DNA from: Rebecca billardiae RCC1528
Taxonomy: Eukaryota; Haptophyta
Direction of reading: 5' to 3'
Assembly (NCBI GenBank): GCA_965240325.2
Contig: OZ251223.1
Coordinates: forward strand, 3,906,001-3,970,000
DNA: 64,000 nt
Shown: in pieces, positions 41,544-51,255 of the stretch
How the letters are laid out: every line of letters begins with the position of its first letter
How positions within the stretch are numbered: position 1 is the first letter of the stretch
Translations under genes and position numbers: made by a program
The notes under the pieces: generated by a model
Seen by the model: only the letters and a program-made list of their open reading frames with translations
Databases searched by the model: none
Told to the model about the DNA's origin: nothing

Positions 41544-42761
41544 TCAGTAGCACTGGTTGGTCACGCCCGCCTCGGCGATGGCCTTACGAGATGGGCATCC
41601 GGCAAGGCAGCCCGTCGGGAACGACGGGTCCTCTGCGACCGGCCTTGGCGTCTCGCCGAAGGACCACTGGCATTCCTGCGTCTCAAAGTTGGGGCTGACG
41701 GTGAGCGGTAGCCGCAGGTCCTCGGCGAAGAAGCGCTGTGCCGGCAGCTTGCACTGGTGCAGGCACAGCCCCTTGCACCCCGACTCCTGCAGGAAGCGGC
41801 ACTTCTCGACGACGAGGCCGCCAAGCTGCCCATCGGCGCGGTAGTTCGGCGTGCTCGGCCCGACGAGAAACTTGAAGAAGAGTGGCGTCACCCACGACGT
41901 GAGCGCGGGCGCCCACGGCCACGGGCCAAGCTGGGTCTCGCCATACACGCCTGACATGAACGTGCGGTAGAAGGGAGGGCCCACTGGAGTGAAGAGGCGA
42001 CGGAGCACGGTGACGACCATCTGCTCCTGCTCCTCCTCCGACGCGCGCAGCATGTACGTCCGCCCCTCCTCCGCGAGGCCCGCCATCGCCGGCTTGGGCG
42101 ACGTGTAGTCTATCTCCTCCTCGACGAAATTGCGGAAGATGCGCAGCAGCAGCACGTCGAGAGGCGACTCGGTGTACGTGGCGTTCGGGAGGGCGCAATC
42201 GGGCACGGTGCCGTCCGACGGTCTGGCCGAGGCCGCAACCACATCGGCCGACGCACCGAACACGGGTACATCCTGCCGATTGGGAAGCTCCTCCCGAGGA
42301 ATCTCGGCGCCGAGTTCAGCGACAGCTGCCATGTACGCACTCCTGTCGAGCGCGAGCAGCCGGGCCAGCGCGCCGTGGCGGCGGCGATTCCAGCGAAGCC
42401 TCTCCAAGCCCTCGAACGACCCATCGCGCACGTGCGCATGCGCCTCGCGAAGCACCTGCGACGCGCGATCGACGTCCGCAAAGGCGAGCTCGGCCGAATC
42501 GCCCGCGATGTTGAGCACCTTGCGTGCGGCACCGCCAAGCGCGTCCACGAGCTCGTTGCCGGCATCGACAGCCCGTATGGACACACGCGAATGGACCGGG
42601 CGCGCAGATGCCCATGGAGGCCGCGTGCCCACCGCGGCGTTCGCGCTACCGTGCAGCATCGCCACGCAGAAAATCGTCTTGATGGGCGGCGTCGTCATCA
42701 CGGTCGATCGCAAATTCGCACGACCAGCGCAATCGGCACGACGACACGACCAAAGAAACAC
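41544..42761 (-). CDS. D27-like carotenoid isomerase (DUF4033)
   Basis: 405 codons; a second Met at 42698 (MTTPPIKTIFCVAM) may be the true start and begins a plausible plastid leader. D27 proteins are iron-containing all-trans/9-cis beta-carotene isomerases of plastids; the plant founder acts in strigolactone synthesis. Seen: LDVLLLRIFRNFVEEEIDYT, KPAMAGLAEEGRTYML, VVTVLRRLFTPVGPPFYRTF, FFKFLVGPSTPNYRADGQ, VVEKCRFLQESGCKGLCLHQ, CKLPAQRFFAEDLRLPLTVS and PNFETQECQWSFGETP. The Cys-rich C-terminal block is the hallmark of the family. Algal paralogues probably tune carotenoid stereochemistry. One exon. A long foldback repeat begins about 70-100 bp upstream. Confidence 0.9.
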   Translation of the reverse strand: MFLWSCRRADCAGRANLRSTVMTTPPIKTIFCVAMLHGSANAAVGTRPPWASARPVHSRVSIRAVDAGNELVDALGGAARKVLNIAGDSAELAFADVDRASQVLREAHAHVRDGSFEGLERLRWNRRRHGALARLLALDRSAYMAAVAELGAEIPREELPNRQDVPVFGASADVVAASARPSDGTVPDCALPNATYTESPLDVLLLRIFRNFVEEEIDYTSPKPAMAGLAEEGRTYMLRASEEEQEQMVVTVLRRLFTPVGPPFYRTFMSGVYGETQLGPWPWAPALTSWVTPLFFKFLVGPSTPNYRADGQLGGLVVEKCRFLQESGCKGLCLHQCKLPAQRFFAEDLRLPLTVSPNFETQECQWSFGETPRPVAEDPSFPTGCLAGCPSRKAIAEAGVTNQCY

Positions 42762-42828
42762 GACCTCCCCAGCCCGGCGAATGCCTCCGGCTTTATTTCA
42801 GGTGCATCTAATCTCCCGTAACGGTCGA

Positions 42829-42853
42829 GCACCCCTCGCTAGGCGAGGGGTGC
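42829..42853. repeat. Short perfect hairpin beside the foldback
   Basis: GCACCCCTCGC-TAG-GCGAGGGGTGC, 11-bp stem and 3-base loop, 5 bp outside the left arm of the long inverted repeat. Confidence 0.8.
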
Positions 42854-42857
42854 GGCG

Positions 42858-43435
42858 GAAACAACAGTGGCAACCCGGGGACTTTGTCCCCGCGCCCCTA
42901 TCGCGGGCTCTGGCGCGCGAACGCTTTGTCACTACTGGATCCCCGAGGTGGAGAGCGGCGCTCCGTGCACCAACAAAGACATCCCCAGCCGCATGTTGCC
43001 ACTCGACACCTCGTCTCGCTTCGCGCGGAGCCAACTTGTGGTGTGCGGGAGCTACCCGAAGCACAGGCTGTGCTGCACGCGGCGCGTCGCGAGTCGGGAG
43101 TGCATCGGCGCACGCGGCGGCGCACGACGTGCCATGGGACAGACATGAGTATGTACTCAACGGATTGCGCGTGCGACGCCTTCGCGATGCACTGTTGACC
43201 CGCCACGCGCGTCGCTACACGGCCCAGTGTGCTACGGGTGGCTCCCGCACACCACAAGTTGGCTCCGCGCGAGGCAAGACGAGGTGTCGAGTGGCAACAT
43301 GCGGCTGGGGATGTCTTTGTTGGTGCACGGAGCGCCGCTCTCCACCTCGGGGATCCAGTAGTGACAAAGCGTTCGCGCGCCAGAGCCCGCGATAGGGGCG
43401 CGGGGACAAAGTCCCCGGGTTGCCACTGTTGTTTC
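42858..43435. repeat. Foldback element: 208-bp inverted arms, 162-bp spacer
   Basis: Arms 42858-43065 and 43228-43435 are near-identical reverse complements, from GAAACAACAGTGGCAACCCG at the outside to GGGAGC.ACCCG.AGCACA at the inside. Both arms encode the same peptide stretches (for example HYWIPEVESGAPCTNKDIPS), so a short gene piece may have been duplicated head to head. A transcript would fold into a long double-stranded hairpin. Confidence 0.85.
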
Positions 43436-43532
43436 TGTTGGCGGTGTCGCAGAGCGACCCGCCGGCCGTTACAGGGCCATTAGAAGGCGGTGGCTTTATT
43501 TCTCGTCTTGCTCACGTCGAAAGCGGAATCTC

Positions 43533-46097
43533 CAGGGTCTCCAACATTCAACTGGACACTTTGGGCATCATGCAGCAAGCTCAGCGTACGGCCTGTGGCT
43601 GCCTCGCGCGGGGTCAGGGGCGGCCAGCTCGGCTCGTGTGCACCCCACTAGGTCTGTCTGCGACCGCGCATAGCCGGGCAGCCCGCGTTGAGCACCCCTC
43701 TGGGTCATGCGGACAGTCGGTAGGGGGGCCAAAGTGGCACTGTAGCGTTACTGACGGCCACGAGCGCGGGTCCTAGCGAGTGTTTAGAGCTGATTTCGGG
43801 CTGGATCATTTGCCCTCTGGAGGGGTCTGGGCCGGCCACGTAAAAAAATCAGGTGCACATACCCTGAATATAGGGCGTAACGGCTAGCATATTTACTTAT
43901 TAGAATGAGCCTGAACTTATTGGAAACGGTATGTAACGGTCGTCCTATATGTGACATATAGACCATGTCGACCTCACTTTGATAGAGCATCTCAGCGAGA
44001 TCGTTCTGAGTCCCCAGCAGCAGCAGGTCCCAACATGCGATATAGGCTGTGTACTGGCAGGCTGTCAAATACGTAGTTTCATAGAAGCCACCGATCGTTA
44101 CATACCCACTGTGTATATAGGCGCCATGCTGATGAATACAGCCTCGTCTGATCTCGAGCTGCGAGATACGTTTTCAGACTGTGTATACGGCCACGCGTAC
44201 GGCGTATTGCAGACATAGTAGACCCAAAGCACCGGCCCCACGTCCTTAGCCCGGGAGTGCTCTCGGTCATAGTCAAGGTTTAAAGTGACTCGAGCCAACC
44301 GTCACCGCTCCCTGGCCGAGACCTACGAGGCAGGTCAAATCTGTCGTCGTCGCAGTGCGGCACAGTGCCGAGCATGCGATTCGGCAGCAAACGTCTGCTC
44401 CAGGCGGTGGCTGGCGTGTCTGCACCAAACCAGGCTGGATGGGATTGGTCCATATAGGTACGCACTACCCTGTTCCGCGCTATTTCTGGGCTTAGGGGCG
44501 GATATTCGGCCTACAGAGGCTGATCCGGCGCTGTTCGGCGCTCCTGGCTGGCTGCGCGGAGCCCAACGGCAAGCGCCGGCGTGTGCAAGGTGTCAAGATT
44601 GAGACGGTCTCTGACGCTCCCGCCGGTCTTGGGCGCACCAGGGTGCATGAGGGCCCATCTGCATCTGCTTCTGCAGGCATGAGCGTCACAGGGGCGCGCT
44701 TGCAGGCACGGTCGAGTGCACGTCGGACCTGTCGAATGAGCCAACCGCTGCCTGCGAGCACGTCCGCGACGTCCTGAGAGGCGAATGGGAGGCGCCCAGA
44801 CGCCATCAGAGGGCACACGTGACCCATACCCAACGTACTGACCATCGCAAGTGCCACGGCAGGTGCAAACACGGGCCCTACAAGCGGAACATGACAGTTG
44901 CGAGCTCCGCGGAGGTGTTGCGCGCGAGCTCGCGCCGGTCTGCTGACGGCGATTCCGGCGCAGCAGGGCAGGTTAGGCGAGCTGGGCATCCACATACATA
45001 CATGGGCACTTGGTGCGAGCATCGATCTCAACTGTGCGAGTTGATCATGAGCCACACCGTGCGGTAGCGTGACGGGCGCACGCAGCGCGCCAATTCAAGC
45101 CGGCCGACGCGCGCCGCGCACGGCGCGAGATGGCCAAGAAGCGGGTGGTGAGCCGCTGGTGGCGCAAAGGCACGGGTCAGTAGCGCCCACCAGCGTCACG
45201 CGCGCGCGCACCCGAGACCATCTCGGCGTCTCAAAGGTCGCGAGCGCGCGGCGGTCCACTGCCTCCGGCCGCTCGCGCTGGAGCGGAACCGAGCTCTGAG
45301 CGTCCGAAGGCGTGAAGCTCGATTTTCGAGCGGGGTCCGAGAAAAAGGCTCCGCGCCACCCTAAAAGGCCGAGGGCGGAGCGAAAATGCGACGCGACTTT
45401 GCTTTTCATTTTTAAATGGGCGGTTTGGCCCCCCTACTGAGTCGGCACAAGGCTGGTCGCGAGGGCCGTGCCAAGCAGCCGTGAGTGGCTTCTGCGCATG
45501 TCTGTAGCCAGCATTCAGCAAGCCCTCTCAAGGCCGCGCAGATATTATCACGTGGCATGGTCGATGACTATGCGGCATGCGCTTGACAGCCCTGGGCAAG
45601 CCCGGGCGTAGCGCTACACCAGGAGTATATACGGCCCGATCGGACCAGCCTACCAGTTGCGCACCTCCCTTGGGCCCGCCTTGCACAGCTGCTGCACAGC
45701 CCATCGATCGGCTCTGGCCGTGCAGGCAAGGGCTACAGTCAGCGCCACTACCCGCAGCGAACGCTGGAGGCCCACCAGTGCGCAAACCAACCCGCCCGCC
45801 GCCAAATGCAACCGTGCGCCAGATACGAATTTTAGCTGGCATGCCCACCCGCGGGGGCTCCGTGGACCTGCTCTGACTCAGTGACAGTGTTCAGAGCCAA
45901 CCGCTAGTCGTAAGTCGGTTGAGCTGTGCATCCAAGCCAGCCCTGGCCACATGCTGAGCGCGCCGCTCGCTGCAACCACATCCTGTCGTCATCCGAGGAG
46001 TAAGGTCCATGGCGCTACCGCCTACTGTGAGCCTCTGGCCCATCTCATATATCTTAGTCAGCAAAAATCACTGCCCGAACAATTGTTGGGGACCCTG
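43533..46097 (+). mobile_element. CAGGGT-ended TIR element, copy 2, interrupted
   Basis: Colinear with 27348-28129: 43533-43720 matches the left quarter and 45437-46097 the rest, ending CAATTGTTGGGGACCCTG. The host element is split by the insertion 43721-45436. Confidence 0.75.
43721..45436 (+). mobile_element. Nested 1.7-kb TIR element
   Basis: Left end TAGGGGGGCCAAAGTGGCAC; right end, read inward, TAGGGGGGCCAAACCGCCCA, so a 13-bp perfect TIR. Flanks are GACAGTCGG on the left and CTGAGTCGG on the right against uninterrupted ACAGTCGGCAC in copy 1, an imperfect 8-9 bp target duplication with six exact bases. The 1.7-kb interior has no recognisable protein. Confidence 0.75.
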
Positions 46098-46429
46098 TAA
46101 ATGATGACTAAATCCGCCCATCGGAAAATATTAGAAGCGTCCCGCGTCCGCCCGCCCGCCGTCCCGGGGGAAAATGCGCGTCGTGGATATTGGCCGCGGA
46201 TTGGCACCCGCCAGCCAGGCGGCGGCCCGCGGGCGGGCTCACACTGCCCAGCGCTGTCCGTGCAGACTGCAGCCTGTTTCACAGTCACTTTCACTGCGTT
46301 AGTTTATTACTGTAACTTGAGTTTCGGTATATGCGAGATTTGACGGTCTGCGCTGCTGCATTAATATTCATATTATTATTTGAATACCAACGGCGCTGCG
46401 TCCTAAATATTTTACTTAGCTGCAATTGA

Positions 46430-47485
46430 CTACTGGCGACGATTCGGTCGGTGGTCGCCAATGCCAGGGTCACCGAAAAGCTGCCATCGGGACTCTCGCA
46501 TCGGCCCCCAAGGGTCGGCTGGCACATTGATAATAGCGAGCGTCGCATGTGACGAGCCGTGGCTCGACTCCTTCACAGGCACAGAGACGGACGCTGTGTC
46601 ATCCATAAAATCCAAGACTTCGGTCCACTTGACTGGGCGCGGAGCACCCCGTGCGCAGGAGAGCCGAAGCACTCTCTCGTGCAGTGCTATGTCCCCAGGA
46701 TACATGGCAGTTACCAGGTTGCGTGTTCGCGTGCATGCCAAGAGCAGGGTGCGGAAAGCAACGCACTTGTTCTTTGCTTTATACTGCTGCACACGGGAGC
46801 CATTAAGACCAAACCACGCGGGCACGTGAGCCCACGCCTCGTATGGAATGAGAAAGTCCGCCTTGCGTGCGAATGCCAGCTGCGGTACCATGTGACAGCC
46901 CAAGGCACCGCCTCGCTTCATCTCAATGCGCAGCTGCTTTTTTGCCCAGTTCTCGAGCTTTGAGCAACTGCAGCGACGTTCGGTGGATCTGCTAGGGTTG
47001 AACTGGCTCACCCAGTAATCAAAGGAACTAACCAGGCGATCCATGGGTGCGCGCAAGATCGCATACGATCCTGACACGCGCTTGCGGGGGGGCGTGTGCC
47101 ATGGAGGGCATATCAATCCGCTCCGCGCATCCGTGTGCATCATCTGGGCATATGCAACTCTAAAAAAGGTGCCGTTAATTCCCACGCCCCGACCAGAGGC
47201 CTTGACCAGTGCTGAAGACGCGAGAATGCCCAGCTGCGACTGCAGCGCGTGAGTGAGGGACGAGCCACCAGTCTTCGGCACGTGTAGGAGCTTGCGAGGA
47301 TCGATTTCGGATGCGCCCGTGATGTTGCGCGTGCCCAAGGCCAAGGCGCAGGCAACGGGTGCGGGCAGCAGACGCGACGTGTTCTGCATGCTGACATCGC
47401 GTGCTCGGGCGCCCTTGCCAGGTGAGCACGTTGCAACTGAAAGCAGTGTCGTGGCAAGACAGCGGCGCAGCCAATCCGCCCGCAT
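46430..47485 (-). CDS. Carbohydrate-type sulfotransferase
   Basis: 351 residues, one exon. LLHVPKTGGSSLTHALQS is the 5'-phosphosulfate loop for PAPS (PKTGGSS, near residues 69-75) and SYAILRAPMDRLVSSFDYWV is the 3'-phosphate motif (RxPxxRxxSxF). Together they define the Golgi sulfotransferase superfamily that moves sulfate from PAPS to glycans. The N terminus MRADWLRRCLATTLLSVATC is a likely signal or anchor. Cys pairs downstream (RRCSCSK, RTLLLACTRTRN) suit a lumenal fold. Closest Pfam is likely Sulfotransfer_2; the acceptor glycan is unknown. Head to head with the gene at 47642. Confidence 0.83.
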   Translation of the reverse strand: MRADWLRRCLATTLLSVATCSPGKGARARDVSMQNTSRLLPAPVACALALGTRNITGASEIDPRKLLHVPKTGGSSLTHALQSQLGILASSALVKASGRGVGINGTFFRVAYAQMMHTDARSGLICPPWHTPPRKRVSGSYAILRAPMDRLVSSFDYWVSQFNPSRSTERRCSCSKLENWAKKQLRIEMKRGGALGCHMVPQLAFARKADFLIPYEAWAHVPAWFGLNGSRVQQYKAKNKCVAFRTLLLACTRTRNLVTAMYPGDIALHERVLRLSCARGAPRPVKWTEVLDFMDDTASVSVPVKESSHGSSHATLAIINVPADPWGPMRESRWQLFGDPGIGDHRPNRRQ

Positions 47486-47641
47486 CGTATCGCAGCGGAC
47501 CCTGGGACTCGTGATGGATTCTGCGGCTGATGCGATGATCTATTGTGCAGTATTGTAGTACACGGAAGTGCATGTTGCCGCGATGTGATCGATCATCGAT
47601 CTCGATCTCGGCAGATCCGCCGGTCCGGACGCCAAGGTACC
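47486..47641. promoter_or_regulatory. Divergent promoter interval, sulfotransferase / unknown
   Basis: 156 bp between opposed starts. It contains the GATCGATCATCGATC palindromic stretch near 47587. No TATA box is obvious. Confidence 0.4.
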
Positions 47642-48412
47642 ATGATGGCGGCTGTGGATGATCTTGACAGGCTGGTGGAGAAGCGCGGGCTGCGTGCGCA
47701 CAATCTCGATGCCTTGCATGCCATGCCGCCGGGCGAGACAGACTCGCAGATGATGCTCAACGGATATATTGACAGCGTGCTGGAGATATCCATGGCGCTC
47801 GAGGAAGCAGGAACGGCAAGCGGCTTTGCGCATGGCGAGTACGACGATCTTGTGGAGCTCGTTGATCGCCCACGCCCACTCCCTGCTGGTGAGGCACAGC
47901 CCGACCCTGACCGCCTCGAGGCTCTAAAATGGCGGCGAGGGGCGGCTAGATATGCGGCCGCGTCGATGTGGATCAACGCAGCACACGGCTCGTCCGAGGT
48001 CACTCGTTGCGTCAGCGCGCTCAGTACGAGTCCAAAGCTAGCCGATGCGCTCGAACAGGGAGAACATGCGCTCCAAGCGCTCCTCGCCGACTCCGCTGGC
48101 CGTTTTGACGCGGATGATGTAGTTGGCAACCACGGCAGTGCCGAATTGCTTCGTTTGGGCATCAGGAGCGATGCGCACGTTCTCGCATGCATGTATGCAG
48201 CCGAAATGGCCTATTGGCGAGCTTGCTCCCACGGGGACCTCCGCTCGCCAGCTGCAGCTCGCTGGCTGGATGTGGCCGTGCGACACGCCAGCCTGTACAT
48301 CCGCATCGCGAGAAACCTGCTCCCAGCGCCAGCAGGCTGGGATTGCAGGCGAGCAGAGGAGATCATTGAGGCTTCGTCATCACGCTCGACGCCAACGGCA
48401 ACGGCGCCGTGA
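47642..48412 (+). CDS. Unknown helical protein
   Basis: 256 residues from the double Met at 47642 (MMAAVDDLDRLVEKRGLRAH). Predicted mostly helical, acidic and Ala-rich, without signal peptide or membrane segment: DSVLEISMALEEAGTASGFA, ALKWRRGAARYAAASMWINA, HVLACMYAAEMAYWRACSHG, WLDVAVRHASLYIRIARNLL. Ordered helices with bulky aromatics argue for a real folded protein. I do not recognise a family. The tail after EEIIEAS is low-complexity. Confidence 0.65.
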   Translation: MMAAVDDLDRLVEKRGLRAHNLDALHAMPPGETDSQMMLNGYIDSVLEISMALEEAGTASGFAHGEYDDLVELVDRPRPLPAGEAQPDPDRLEALKWRRGAARYAAASMWINAAHGSSEVTRCVSALSTSPKLADALEQGEHALQALLADSAGRFDADDVVGNHGSAELLRLGIRSDAHVLACMYAAEMAYWRACSHGDLRSPAAARWLDVAVRHASLYIRIARNLLPAPAGWDCRRAEEIIEASSSRSTPTATAP

Positions 48413-49018
48413 GCAGCGTGAGTGAGGAGCGTGACGGAGTGCGAGAGAGCCGAGAGACGCGGCGCTAAGCTAGCCGCGCACGCGATATGTAGCTATAGAT
48501 GATCAATCATACCAGGTAGAATTTATAAATATAGATCGAAAGAGCGTCGCGCCGGCGCGATGCTATCGGCGCCGTCCCTGACTGAGTACAGAGTAACTGA
48601 CTTGAGCAGGACAAATAGAAGTGAGATAGATCACCGCGTGTCTACTAGCTGCGTCACTGTTACCACTGGAGTGCCCCGTCCAGGACAGACCGCAGTAGTC
48701 ATCCGGGCAGTATCGTCCGGACTCTCAAGCTCCTGCTGTAATTCACTAATTATAATACTCAGCCAGTAGTCCTATAACATTAGTCCCGCGCAGCGCAGGT
48801 GGATCGCGCTCCAGCAGCTCAAGCGGGCCGCACTCAAGCCATTCGATCGCGGTTCAGGCCATGCTCTGCCACCAACGCCGACTTCGTGTCGACGATCGGG
48901 CACTGCCGACGACGATTCAGGAGACATGCGCCGTCCTACCTGTGTCGTTAAATCATAGGATGAGTCTCACTCTCCACGGTTGTAGTACCATTATTACGAC
49001 AACCGCCAGCAGCGCATA
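48413..49018. other. Intergenic, nothing recognised
   Basis: Moderate GC, short frames only. It ends at the target duplication of the Mutator-like element. Confidence 0.4.
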
Positions 49019-49027
49019 TTATAATAT
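49019..49027 (+). other. Left 9-bp target duplication TTATAATAT
   Basis: Identical to 50730-50738 on the other side of the element. Confidence 0.85.
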
Positions 49028-49035
49028 GAGCCGAC

Positions 49036-49309
49036 GTCAGTTGTATTGCCGCTTTGGATAGTGTGGTCAGTTGTATTGCCAAAAGCACGTTATGACTACC
49101 GTGGTCAGTTGTATTGCCGTTTTCAGTAGTATGGGTCAAGAATATTGCCGCTTTTGGATAGTGTGTCAACAATATTGCCCCTCAAATACTGGTTTCAAAC
49201 CAATGACCCTTTCACACTACTTGGTTCACGAATATTGCCGTTTTCGAGCTTGAACATAGTCTGCTCAGAAATATTGCCCTTTTCATAACTATGTGTCAGT
49301 TGTATTGCC
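49036..49309 (+). repeat. Left iterated TIR array
   Basis: Motif copies begin at about 49036, 49066, 49104, 49135, 49165, 49224, 49263 and 49295. Variants read GTCAGTTGTATTGCC or GTCAAGAATATTGCC. Confidence 0.85.
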
Positions 49310-50470
49310 GCCAGCAGCTGGTGGCTGGGGCACGACCCGCACTCAGACAAGAGACTCGTGCAGCCCGTGTGCGCGTGCGTGCAGAGCTGCGACTGCCTGC
49401 GCGCGGCATGCGCAGGATACGCGACTGCAACCAACCGACATGCCATCATCATGCGGCCTGCGTAGCTCATCTTGACTTCGAGTAGCAGTCGGCGCTTCCC
49501 GTCGCCGTCGCGCTTGCCGCCCGCCGGCGGCCGGCCGCCAGCGCCATCGGGACTGCTGCTACTTCAGCGGCCACGTGAACCGCATCGCGTCCCATGCCAC
49601 TGCACGCGCCGCCTCAAGCTGCGACCGCGCTCGCCAAGCCTGCCAGTCGGGTTCCAGCAGCAGCAGGAAGCGTCGCCTGCCCCTCCTGCTTGCTGGCTCG
49701 TCGAGGCGCGCGCGGCGCACCGCCCGCCAGTCGGTGCGTTGTGTCCCAGCTGGCAGTACGCCTTGGACTTCCTCCTCCACGGGCCAATCAGCCTGCGTTG
49801 ACGAGTGCGACTGGCGCACGGTCAGCCACCTGCACACGGTTGGCCACAGGGCAGTCTGCTGTTGGAGTGATGACAATCGCAAAAAGGCACGCGCCAGCAG
49901 TGTTGCACGAGCGAGAGCGACGCGCGTTGGTTGATCGCCACGGTGTGAATGACAGTCGATGGCAGGCAGTGAGGGGGACGCGCGTCGCGTTAGTCAAGCT
50001 CCTTGAGGCCGTTGAAGAGCACACGCCCGTCGTGCACGTTCGACTCCCGCGAATCGGGGCGCAGCAACACACGCTCACCCTGCTTCACGCATGCACCTGC
50101 ATGCGCTGCCGTCGCAATGTCATCGACTGCGCGCTTGACGGTCCCGGAGTCGAAGTGAGCACGGAGCAACGCCGATTCGATAGAAGTCGCGACGGATTCT
50201 CGCCCGTCTCCGCGTAGACGGCGAGTAGCCCGAGGTGCACGCGCGTGTTGCACTGCGTGCGCATGCGGCAGCGTTTGTGCAGATTCCGGTCCACGGTTCA
50301 GCTCATCATTCGACTTGATGATGTCGAGGAACACGGCGCTACCCCGGCAGAGATCGTCGTCGTTGAACGTCACTCTTCTGGCCTGGGATCAGCTAGGCCT
50401 GCTCAAGGGCACGCCGCGCACGCCGGCGGCGCGTGGGCGCAAGCGCCATCATCAGCGCGTGGGCGATCGC

Positions 50471-50721
50471 GGCAACAAACCTGAATCAAAGAAGCGCAAA
50501 CGGCAACACAACTGACCCACACTACGCGACGGCAATACAGCTGGACAAAGTATTGGGCCATCATCCACGGCAATACACCTGACACAAGTATTCGACGTTG
50601 GCAACAAGATTGACACGTGATTCCCAAACATGGAAAACGGCAATACACCTGACCACGGTAGTCAAAACGTGCGTTTGGCAATACACCTGACCACACTTTC
50701 CAAAACGGCAATACAGCTGAC
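50471..50721 (-). repeat. Right iterated TIR array
   Basis: Complementary motif copies at about 50471, 50502, 50531, 50569, 50600, 50639, 50677 and 50707, reading GGCAATACANCTGAC or GGCAACAAGATTGAC. Confidence 0.85.
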
Positions 50722-50729
50722 ATTATCTC

Positions 50730-50738
50730 TTATAATAT
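50730..50738 (+). other. Right 9-bp target duplication TTATAATAT
   Basis: Exact match of 49019-49027. Confidence 0.85.
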
Positions 50739-50773
50739 TGTCGTCAATGTGAGCACAACATTATTGATTGCTG

Positions 50774-50940
50774 TGTGTGTGTGTGTGCATACACGTGTGT
50801 GTCGGTGCGGGTCGGCAGCAGTGTGTGTGTGTGTGTAGTGTGTGTCGGTGTGTGTGTGTGTGTGCATGAGTGTGTGTGTGCCGAGATGTGTGTACCGTGT
50901 AGCGGTATCGATATGAGTATATATATATATATAGATTATA

Positions 50941-50976
<36 letters not shown>

Positions 50977-51016
50977 AGAGAGAGAGAGAGCCTCTATTCT
51001 CTAAGTTATTAAAGCT

Positions 51017-51086
<70 letters not shown>
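50774..51086 (+). repeat. TG-rich then (GA)n microsatellites
   Basis: Interrupted TG repeats at 50774-50890, a short TA run, then GA tracts at 50943-50990 and 51019-51086. Frames here are artefacts. Confidence 0.9.
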
Positions 51087-51093
<7 letters not shown>

Positions 51094-51255
51094 GGATCGC
51101 AGCCTACTGCGGCTCGTCTCACGTCCCTGCCACTCGCCCTCGCCTCCGCCGGCGGCTCCGCGCAGACTCTCGAGTGAGCAGACTCTCGAGATGGCACCCG
51201 CCGACAAGGCCGCAAAGCGACCCTCACCCGGTAGGGGTTCGCGCATATCGCCAGA

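Larger units (their letters stand above)
49028..50729. mobile_element. Mutator-like element with iterated long TIRs
   Basis: 1702 bp, perfect 9-bp target duplication, ends GAG..CTC. The right end read inward begins GAGATAATGTCAG, similar to the GAGATAAT start of maize Mu termini. Each terminal region of about 260-280 bp is an array of about eight copies of GTCAGNTGTATTGCC spaced roughly 30-39 bp, in opposite orientation at the two ends. The outermost 85 bp of both ends are colinear with few mismatches. The 1.16-kb GC-rich centre lacks a recognisable transposase; it may be captured host sequence (Pack-MULE-like) or a decayed gene. Confidence 0.85.

Noticed and set aside
49594-50217. 207-residue frame in the centre of the Mutator-like element as its transposase
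   Set aside because: No MULE DDE or zinc-finger pattern was visible, and other frames on both strands look equally plausible.
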